The notes under the pieces: model-generated | Told to the model about the DNA's origin: nothing | Database searches by the model: none | The model's input: the letters and a program-made list of their open reading frames with translations, nothing else | DNA from: Neofusicoccum parvum | Taxonomy: Eukaryota; Ascomycota; Dothideomycetes; Botryosphaeriales; Botryosphaeriaceae | Assembly: GCA_020912385.1 (NCBI GenBank) | Contig: CP087208.1 | Location: 1,922,001-1,986,000, forward strand | Length of the DNA: 64,000 bases | Direction: 5' to 3' | Translations under genes and position numbers: made by a program | In this document: positions 56,765 through 64,000 of the stretch, piece by piece | Layout of the letters: each line of letters starts with the position of its first letter | How positions within the stretch are numbered: position 1 is the stretch's first letter

Positions 56765-58540
56765 TCACGCCTTGGGCTTCTTCCTCACCAACCCACTGCT
56801 CAGCACGTTAACCGCCCCGCCCTCCACCGTCGCAGCAGCGGGGCTGTCCTCCCCCGTCTTCGGCTTCTTCTTCACCAGCCCGGCCGACAGCGTGTTGACG
56901 CCGGCCTCGTCGGCCGGCGCCTGCGCCCCGTCCTTCCGCTTCTTCCGCACCATGCCCACGTTCAGCGTGTTGACGTGCGCCTGGCCGTTCCGCACCGGGC
57001 CGCCGCCGGAGATGCTGACGGCCCTGCCGACAACGGCCACGCCCCACGCCTTGCGCCGCGTGCTGCCCAGCACGCCCACCTCGTCGACCCACTTGCGCGT
57101 GCTGACCTCGGCGATGTCGCGGGCGGCGAAGTTGTGGTGCAGCAGCAGCTCGGTGGCGCGCTTGTAGTGCTTCTCGTCGAGGACGAGCTGGCCGCGGGAG
57201 GAGGGCGGCCAGGTGTAGTGCTTTGACGTTTCGTCGGCCGAGGACGACTGGGTGTCCGGGTTGGACGAGGTCGAGGTGTTGGACTTGATGCGGGGCAGGC
57301 GGGGGACGATGGGCCCGGAGAGCTGCTTGCGGCGAGGGCTGCGGGAGGCGGATTTCTTGCTGTCCGAGGAGGTGGGACGCTTGCGCTTCTTCGGAGGCGT
57401 GGTGGGGCGCGGGGGCGGCTGGTCGTGCAGCATCGAGGCGAGGGAGGCGTGCTCGACCGGCGCGTCCGTTGCGGCGCCGGCGTCAGACGACGCGTCCGAG
57501 GCGGTAGTGGTGGTGGTCTCGACGTCGGCGGGCGTGAAGAGCACCCAGATGAAGCCAACGAGCCGCCCCGACGAGCACTCCTGCCGGAACGACATCATCT
57601 CCCAGAACTGGGCCAGGCTGCGCACGCTGCGCCACTGGCCGTTCCCGCGGCTCGGGCTGGTGACCGTCGCGTTGCCGCCGTCCGGCAGCTCGTCATCCAG
57701 CTCGTCCATGTAGCGCGACTTGGGGTCGTCGGGAAAGTGCGGGATCAGGCAGCGCGGCGGCGCGCTGGGGTGCCGCGATATCTCGAGGAGGGGGTGGCCG
57801 TGCTGCCATCGCTTCTGCTCGGGCGGGTCGGCGCGGACGGTGGGCGGGAAGAAGCGCAGCGTGTCATTGCGCTCGAAGCCAGGGATGATCAGGTGGCCTT
57901 GCGCGGTCGTCGCCTGTGGTTGCTGTTGCTCTGCCGCGCTGTCCGTGTCAGGCTTGCTGACAGCCTCGGGCGTGTACTCGCGGAGTACGGGGTCTAGCAC
58001 TTTGCACCACCACTTGACCAGCGCGGTGTCGTCGGCCACGTGCTTGTTCGAGTTCTCGATACTGCCGGGGAAGAGGTACTGGTCCTGCGCCCTGGCGAAG
58101 AGCGATACGACGAGGCGCGTGGCAGGGCGCTGGCGGTGCTTGACCAGCCAGGCGATGAAGGTGGTCGAGATGGCGCGGATGGGCGATTGGCCGCTGCGCG
58201 GGAGGTCGAGCAGCGAGAGGTAGCCGGTCGAGTCTGCTTTGGATACGAAGATGGTTGTCAGATGGCTTGTCGTGTAGATTAGCACTTCGATAGCAAAGAT
58301 CAAGACCTCGCCCGCCGTCTCCTTCTCCTGCTGCGCGTCGCCAGGCGCGATCGACACGTTCAGAAAGTGCGACTCGCAGTAGGTGCGCTCTGCGCGAGCT
58401 CCCGGCGGCGCTGAGAAGATTGCGGCGCATTTGGTGGGCGGTGTTGAGACGTGATAGAAGGTGAACTTGGCTCCGTGCGGCAGCGCGTCGGCCAGAAGGT
58501 CGCTCAGCGAGCCATTGCTTTCTGGGCGCGCGGCGGCCAT
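56765..58540 (-). CDS. RTT109: Histone H3-K56 acetyltransferase
   Basis: Fungal-specific acetyltransferase (p300-like fold) acetylating H3-K56 (and K9/K27) on new histones with the chaperones Asf1 and Vps75; the product feeds CAF-1. Single exon, 591 aa (yeast Rtt109 is 436). Recognised segments: GEVLIFAIEVLIYTT, TGYLSLLDLPRSGQSPIRAI, SLFARAQDQYLFPGSIENSNKH, ALVKWWCKVLDPVL, QFWEMMSFRQECSSGRLVGF and IWVLFTP, which match the family catalytic core. A poorly conserved Ser/Thr/Ala-rich insert (about residues 340-440) follows. A helix (DEKHYKRATELLLHHNFA) then precedes DIAEVSTRKWVDEV. The C-terminus carries three copies of a VNxLxxGxVxKKxK motif, the last at the very end. The start MAAARPESNGSLSDLLADALP was taken as the first ATG of the frame. 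It is divergent from the mL57 gene with a 208-bp gap. Confidence 0.9.
   Translation of the reverse strand: MAAARPESNGSLSDLLADALPHGAKFTFYHVSTPPTKCAAIFSAPPGARAERTYCESHFLNVSIAPGDAQQEKETAGEVLIFAIEVLIYTTSHLTTIFVSKADSTGYLSLLDLPRSGQSPIRAISTTFIAWLVKHRQRPATRLVVSLFARAQDQYLFPGSIENSNKHVADDTALVKWWCKVLDPVLREYTPEAVSKPDTDSAAEQQQPQATTAQGHLIIPGFERNDTLRFFPPTVRADPPEQKRWQHGHPLLEISRHPSAPPRCLIPHFPDDPKSRYMDELDDELPDGGNATVTSPSRGNGQWRSVRSLAQFWEMMSFRQECSSGRLVGFIWVLFTPADVETTTTTASDASSDAGAATDAPVEHASLASMLHDQPPPRPTTPPKKRKRPTSSDSKKSASRSPRRKQLSGPIVPRLPRIKSNTSTSSNPDTQSSSADETSKHYTWPPSSRGQLVLDEKHYKRATELLLHHNFAARDIAEVSTRKWVDEVGVLGSTRRKAWGVAVVGRAVSISGGGPVRNGQAHVNTLNVGMVRKKRKDGAQAPADEAGVNTLSAGLVKKKPKTGEDSPAAATVEGGAVNVLSSGLVRKKPKA
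56771..56974 (-). repeat. Three 14-residue repeats at the C-terminus of RTT109
   Basis: Three 42-nt units at 56974-56933, 56899-56858 and 56812-56771 encode VNTLNVGMVRKKRK, VNTLSAGLVKKKPK and VNVLSSGLVRKKPK, separated by 33 and 45 bp of acidic/Ala-rich spacer. Residue-level conservation with spacer divergence points to selection on the motif. Confidence 0.9.
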
Positions 58541-58748
58541 GTTGTCGGGGGGCGGGGGGAGGGAGAGGAGAGCGAGAGGGCGCGCGGGAGCTGGAGCTTT
58601 TGGGGCGGGTGAGGCGCGCGCGCGGGTTCATGACATCGGCGAAAAAGGATCGCCGAACTTTTTGACCTGCACGACACCCGAAGCCCTCACGCGCTCCGCC
58701 CCCAGCAGCTCCTCACCACCGGCCCTGCTGCCGCGCCCCGCCGTCCCA
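58541..58748. promoter_or_regulatory. Divergent RTT109 / mL57 promoter
   Basis: 208 bp between the two start codons, very GC-rich with a GCGCGCGCG run (about 58613-58623). It must hold both core promoters; no ACGCGT box is present, unlike the CAF-1 promoter. Confidence 0.55.
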
Positions 58749-59713
58749 ATGGCCTCCAAAGCTCCTCTGCGGCCGCTGCTCGGCGCCGCCAGGTCGTCCC
58801 TCCGCCGTGCCCACCGCTCGCCGCAGTCGCCCGCGACCGCCGTCGGCTCCGCCGCCGCATCGGCATCGCCGTCCACCTCCACCTCCACCGCACACGTCCA
58901 TCACTACTCGTACGCCGCCCAGGTCCAGGACCCCAAGGCTGCCGCCGACCCTGTCGACGTGCCGCGATGGAAGCAGACGCCGCGCGCAATGACGGCGCCC
59001 GTGCGGATACGGCCCGTCAAGCCGGACAACGAGTGGAGGGTCACCTCGGACCCGCGCATGCTCGACGACGCCTACAAACGTATGTTGGGCAAGGGCGGCG
59101 ACACCTTCTTGTCCGAGGAGATCAAGTGGCTGGCGGTGACACACAAGAGCTTTGATCACGGAAGGCGAGGCTTCAACGACCGGCTGGCCTACCTGGGTAT
59201 GCGACTGCACCGCCCCCGTCCATCTCGCCCGCCGATCAATTGGCTAATGCGGTGCTTCAGGCAAACGTATCGTGGAGCTCCAGACGTCGCTGGCGCTTTT
59301 GGACATGCCCCCGGGCCCGGTTGGGCGCAAGGCCGACCCGCACGGGCGTGAGCCTTTCAAACACCCGCTGCTAGATGGGCTACAGCAACTGTCTTCTAGA
59401 AAGAAAGATGACCTCCTGAATAAGACGAGGCTTGCTGGTCTGGCTAGAGAGTATGGCCTTGAGCCCGTCATGCGGTGGAAGCCGAAGAAGGTGGGTTCAT
59501 GGAAGACTCTACACCGACCAATTGATCGTAGTCAACACTAACATTCGATGCTCCTATCAGGCGGATAATCTTCAGGGCTCTGGAATAGAGGCTGTTCTTG
59601 CGCACACTCTGTACGCCATTGTTGGTGCGCTGGCTATGCAGAAGGGGGGTGAAGTTGCAAACAGGACCGTTCGGGACAGGATACTGGCCCCGCTTGGCCT
59701 TTCCAAATCATGA
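58749..59713 (+). CDS. MRPL15: Mitochondrial large-subunit ribosomal protein mL57 (MRPL15), RNase III-like
   Basis: Structural protein of the mitochondrial large ribosomal subunit built on an RNase III fold. Exons 58749-59196, 59261-59490 and 59561-59713, giving 276 aa. The N-terminus is an Arg/Ser/Ala-rich presequence (MASKAPLRPLLGAARSSLRRAHRS) without acidic residues, a mitochondrial targeting signal. The conserved core is DTFLSEEIKWLAVTHKSFDHGRRGFNDRLAYLGKRIVEL. In active RNase III the matching helix reads ERLEFLGDAVL; here the catalytic acidic residues are replaced (NDRLAYLGKRI), so the protein should be non-catalytic, as expected of mL57. The C-terminal exon (ADNLQGSGIEAVLAHTLYAIVGALAMQKG) corresponds to the second RNase III helix bundle. 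mL44/MRPL3 is the alternative, but it carries an extra dsRNA-binding domain that is absent here. Confidence 0.87.
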
Positions 59714-62700
59714 GTTCTGCGGCGTTGTACCATAGAGATCATATGTATAGTAAGTCACGGCAAATTATGGGGTCGGGTTGAGCAAAATGGGATATTATGA
59801 GCACAATATTGGTCTGAATTGGGTAGCAATATTCTGACTTGAATCGTTGCGTGTTTTGAGACCTTTCCTCTGAAAGACTTACAGCAATCGGAATAACCGC
59901 TTACAGGACTACTAGAACTATGCGTGTGCATTAAGAAGACAATTCCCTCTCAGATATTCATCTTTAATTGCATCAATGATAAAGCTGTCTGGACGCGTAC
60001 TTCGACTGTCCATGGATAAGCAAGTTCTGAGTGAGATCGGACCTCAAAAAAGGCCGTGTTATTCACTGGGTTGCACGAAGTCTAATCAGGTAGTTCGTGG
60101 CCTAGTTCGGTCTGCCCACCGCTGAGCCCAGTCTGACTGTAGTCTGGTTTGGTTTAGGGTCTCTATAGAAAACCAGTGTTATTGGCGAGGAAATTGCCCC
60201 CTTCGCATTCTATGGGTCAGGGTGCACGTCTTAAGCAACGGTCAATGATTGGCTGGAGACCTTAGACTGAAGTTTCGCTCCGTGGATTGCCGCAGACTAT
60301 AGTCCGACTGGACTATGTATCCCTACTGACTCATGCAGGCTGGGTCGGACTGGAGTACGCGTATAATTGGGACCCGAGTCCGACTACCGATTTGACTAGG
60401 CTATGTGCAATCCTGGTTCTACATGCTAGCTGTCGGCAGAGGCCTCTGTAGCATGGTAACCACGGAGATGAACGCTTCATCCAGGTGAATCCGTCAACTT
60501 CATGTCTGATATTTAGATGCGGTATAGATCGGCCATTTCTTTCAGTTGTGATGGGGCAATCAACCTTGGGTGGGTATGTAATAAAACCCTGCTTCTTTAG
60601 CAGTTCATTTGACAGTGGCACGGAAAGTAAGAAGCTTACTAACTTCAAGCAACATAGTGGGTTCGAGGTTGATGATGGCAACAAAATTTGATGAGAGCGT
60701 AGAATACATGGTCTCGATTCTCAGGTACCAGTTCAGACGGCGGAACATACCAGACACGTACGTGTACGTGGAGAGAGAGTTGAGATGTCTGGTCTCAGAG
60801 TACGTCAAACGTGTGGCTTTCCGCCGCCGCTGCTCAGGTCCGACCTGGTGGCGTCTTAACTCCGCACCACTCTACTAACTCCTCTCGTGAGCATGATGAG
60901 CTCGTCCAAATCCTTCGTCGCTTCAGCCCTGCAACATGTTTCAACCGTCGACCCATGTTTCAACTCCGACACTCCGACTCCATGTGGACCTGACCGATGA
61001 TGCCTGCACGAAGCCGGCGATTCCGGAAAGCCAATCTGGGCGGAGAATTCTTACTCGATCGGTACCGAAACCGGGCAACCAGCGTCATCCATCACACTGT
61101 TGCCCCGAGCTCCGGATTGCTATCCGAATGGTCGATCACACGGGTGGCTTTTCCCCTTGGCAATGTCGACGGGGTGCACCGCTTTTGGTGGTGTCTTGGT
61201 GAGAAGATGAAAAAAAGACTCTCGACCAATCCCGTAGCCAGTGTGACCGTTGGAGAGCGCGAGAGAGAAAGGGAACATCCATGTAAGGCTGTTCCCTGAG
61301 GCGAAGTCCCCTCTCATCAAACGAGGCAAGGGCAATACGGGAAGCGTCTAGATTGAGGACTCAGAACGATCCCGCCGGGTGGCAATCTTGCACGAGGAAA
61401 AAAAATATTAATGGGAGAGGTGCGGGTGTTGGGCGTCCATGTGGGCAAGCGGCCGGACGCCTACATCTCCTTTGACCCATATTATTGATGTGTATTTCGT
61501 TTACTTCACATATACCGCGAGCGCCAGCCGCCTGCTTGCCATGGCGAACGCCACCTTGACCTATCCGAGATTCGCACCACGTAAGTTCTCCTCGCGGCGG
61601 CGTCTTGTTGAGATAGGAGAGGCCGTGTTTCCAGCCCCCGACGGGCACGGAAATAAGTGAGAGGGAAGCATGCAGTTGATATTCCCTTTGCTCCTTGCGC
61701 TGATAAGCAGCGTGTCGAGTAGAGCACAAAAACGGTTATCGAAAGACCTAACCAGGGCGGTGGGACGGCTGGCGCACAGGAGCAAGCACGCAAGCAAGGA
61801 GGAGAATGAGCCACGATAGGACGGCTGCCTATTCTAAATGGACGTGCAGCAAGCTTACCGTGACCGCACCCGCATGGGCGCGAAGCTAGGGGAGCACACA
61901 GGCGAGGAGCAGCGACGCAGCGCACACCAGAAGCCCACGCGCGCGCGGGTGCGGTTTCAAATGAGCTTATCCAGCGAGCCAGATCATCCTGCTCGCATGC
62001 AGACGCCCCCGGCGGCCCAGTGCGCGGCGGTGTTCGCGTGCAATCTCTCGTCATCAACCTGCGGCATCGTGCTGCTGGAGCGGATGGAGCTGCCGTCCGG
62101 AGCGGCTGCTGAGCGTCTTGTCGCCGCCGGACTGGCTGGGCGCGGGCGGCGGTGCCAATCGCAGGAGGCAGGTCTCATTCTTGGGCGGCGCTGGGCTCGC
62201 GATGCTGTGAGGTGATTTGCACGCGGTTACACGAGGAAGCCCCGCCGGCCCTGTCTCAGCGTGTCGCGGACCTTCCGCTGTGGGCAAAGAGGGAGGAGCC
62301 CGGTCTTGGGGCACGCAAACGGAGCTGTCGCCAGCCGATCTGCGCGGGAAGGCCAAAGAAGCTTCGATGGCGGCCAGCGCCCGCTCCGTGGGCAGCAAAC
62401 AGGTCGACGACGGCCATTTTTAGCCGGCCGTTTCTAAAATCTGACAGCCAGCCAACTGACGCGTCGGCGCGCGGCGCGCGTGGCGTGGGCCCTTTAAGCA
62501 GCCGGCGGTGCTGGTCCCGGCAGCCCTCACAGCCGCACCGCCACGGGCTCACGCCGCGAATAGCACGCCGGGCAGGCCAGCCCATGTCGGGCGCGAAGCT
62601 TGACCGCCTGCACGACTTCGCTGGCGGGCGGGCGATCGCTTCCCCTCGCGACGCCGGCGGGCTCCTTGCATGTGTCGGTGGCAGGCCGCCCGCGGAGCAC

Positions 62701-63619
62701 AAGATTGCGGCGGGCCCGGCAGCCGAAACGGCGGCCAGGGGCGGACCGAGAGAAAAGGGACGGCGGGAGGAGCGCGGCAGGCCTGGCGGCGGTGGAGCCA
62801 ATGGCGAGGGGCGCGAGATGGGCGGGATGTTTATCGAAATCTCAGCGCGGCCGTACCGAGTTTCTCCGTCGCGGCGGAGTTGGGGCGGCGGTGGGCATGA
62901 GGGGCGTGAAACATGGGGATTGGACGTCGGCGAGCTCCTCCTGACGATCGTGCCGTCATTGCCAGCGCGCAGCGAGCACGGCGGCGCGACGGCAGTGCGA
63001 TCGGCGCGGGAGGCGGCCCTGCGCGGCGGCGCTTCAGGTAGACAGCGCAGCTGTCCAGCAGCGGCGGTGGTGCAGCAGCGTCTGTAAGGCACAGCTGCTG
63101 GCTTGGGATGACGCGTTTGGCCGCGCTGGCGCAGCCGACCCGCTGCCGCCCTCCCAGCGCTGCTGCGCGACCCGGCGGCCAATGGCGAGGTGCTTGGGAC
63201 AGGGTCGAAACACGCCGCGTTAGATGCTGCCCTGTGCTGCTGGGATGCAGGGGTTCTGGTCGCCTTGAAGCAACGAGGGGGCCCGCCTGCTTGGCCCCCC
63301 AAAGCAGCCGTGGGAGTAGCGTGCCCGGCGCGGCAGCGCCAGTGTTGCTCCTCGACGCCGCCGCTGAAGAAAAACCTCCAACGCCCCCCAATCCCTGCGC
63401 GCACGCCTCTCCAACACCTGTCCCCTCGCTGCACAGGTTCCCCAGCGGCCCACCCAGCCCTCCCACCTGCCCACCGCGCGCCCGCACGACATGCTTGCGT
63501 AGAGGACACATCCGCGCCGACCGAGTCCCGACTACCTGATCTCGCGCCGACCGCCGGCTGCGTTCTCTCTCCCACCACCGTAGAACTCGACCCTAATCCG
63601 AATATTTTCCCTTCTCAGC
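59714..63619. other. Long gene-poor interval
   Basis: About 3.9 kb without a supported gene. The first half (to about 61400) is AT-richer, with a cluster of AGTCCGAC / GTCGGACT inverted words near 60130-60390. The second half (61800-63600) is very GC-rich; long overlapping ORFs on both strands (311 codons + at 62152; 440 codons - at 63578) are composition-driven and have no domains. The last ~150 bp are the leader of the gene at 63620. Confidence 0.55.
60299..60316. repeat. Short inverted repeat (hairpin) in a cluster of similar words
   Basis: ATAGTCC-GACT-GGACTAT is a perfect 7-bp inverted repeat with a 4-nt loop. Related words AGTCTGAC (about 60139), GTCGGACT (about 60344) and AGTCCGAC (about 60377) surround it in both orientations. 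Confidence 0.7.
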
Positions 63620-64000
63620 ATGCTGGTCTCGGCCGTGGGACCGCGCAAGCTGGTCCTTGTGGTCTTCATCGCCGTCTGCCTGCTGTTCCTCTCCCTCCGC
63701 AGCTCCTTCTATGCCAACTATCTGGACGACCGCGTAGTCTCGCTGGGCAACACCGTCTCCTCCGAGAAGTACGCCCAGGAGGCCCAGCAGGAGCACCTCA
63801 CCACCGAGGAGGAATCGTCGCCGGCGCAGGACGCAGTGGCCGACACGGACAAGGAATGGCACCAGCACTACTCGTTCCCGTCTTCGGCGGTACGTCTGAC
63901 CCTCGAGCGATCGCCTCGGGCGGAGAGCTGACAGGAAGATCTAGGCCCTCAAGGAGAAGTCGTCGACTTCGCTCATTGCCGCAACCGCCACCGGCGTCTC
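63620..64000 (+). CDS. Type II membrane protein, N-terminal part (runs off the window)
   Basis: First exon 63620-63889, then a 55-nt intron (GTACGT donor, TCTAG acceptor at 63944) and the start of exon 2 from 63945, open to the window edge. The visible ~108 residues start MLVSAVGPRKLVLVVFIAVCLLFLSLRSS: a short basic cytosolic end and one hydrophobic helix (residues 11-27), then an acidic, Gln/Glu-rich stem. This topology is typical of Golgi glycosyltransferases, but no catalytic motif is in view, so the product is not assigned. Confidence 0.7.

Noticed and set aside
61838..62215. 125-codon plus-strand ORF
   Set aside because: Overlaps several other frames and has no recognisable feature.
62256..63578. 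440-codon minus-strand ORF
   Set aside because: Composition-driven: Arg/Ala/Pro/Gly/Cys-rich, no domain, overlaps another long frame on the other strand in very GC-rich DNA.

Overview
The window is nuclear DNA from a filamentous ascomycete (Pezizomycotina; Dothideomycetes is possible, but nothing here proves the class). The evidence is many short GT..AG introns (about 50-115 nt, some with TACTAAC-like branch sites), Kozak-like starts, and a filamentous-fungal gene set: SYG1/XPR1-type phosphate exporter, TRA1, Zn2Cys6 regulator, glucosylceramide synthase, RTT109, a GPI-anchored expansin-like protein. Gene models were spliced by eye; exon coordinates are in the entries.

Layout. 0-4 kb: SPX-EXS transporter (+). 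4.3-16 kb: TRA1 (+), one huge exon after two short ones. 16-19.4 kb: gene-poor. 19.4-22 kb: Zn2Cys6 factor (-). 22-25.7 kb: gene-poor, one doubtful basic ORF. 25.7-27.7 kb: cytosolic glutamyl-tRNA synthetase (-). 30.3-31.4 kb: two small (+) reading frames. 31.6-33.3 kb: ceramide glucosyltransferase (-). 33.9-35.5 kb: pepsin-fold membrane protein without recognisable catalytic motifs (-). 36.7-40.7 kb: CAF-1 large subunit (-) and SPO11 (+), sharing a 264-bp divergent promoter. 42.5-45.8 kb: AIF/AMID-like FAD oxidoreductase and nitronate monooxygenase (+). 46.7-48.3 kb: expansin-like GPI protein (+). 50-51.7 kb: tiny secreted protein (+) and a DUF1295/ICMT-like membrane enzyme (-). 52.5-56.4 kb: large unconventional ATP-dependent DNA ligase (+). 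56.8-58.5 kb: RTT109 (-). 58.7-59.7 kb: mitoribosomal protein mL57 (+). 59.7-63.6 kb: gene-poor, with a cluster of inverted short repeats. The start of a type II membrane protein gene (+) runs off the right edge.

How the genes relate. Several act on chromatin and DNA integrity: TRA1 (SAGA/NuA4 scaffold), RTT109 (H3K56 acetylation on new histones), CAF-1 (deposits those histones), SPO11 (meiotic breaks) and the ligase-like protein. RTT109 and CAF-1 act in one pathway, but their proximity (about 18 kb) may be chance. The rest is ordinary metabolism, translation, membrane and wall biology. I saw no CRISPR array, rRNA, convincing tRNA or intact transposon. The observations most worth a second look are the triplicated C-terminal motif of RTT109, the ligase with a proline-rich and possible BRCT tail, and the pseudo-aspartic protease with a transmembrane anchor.
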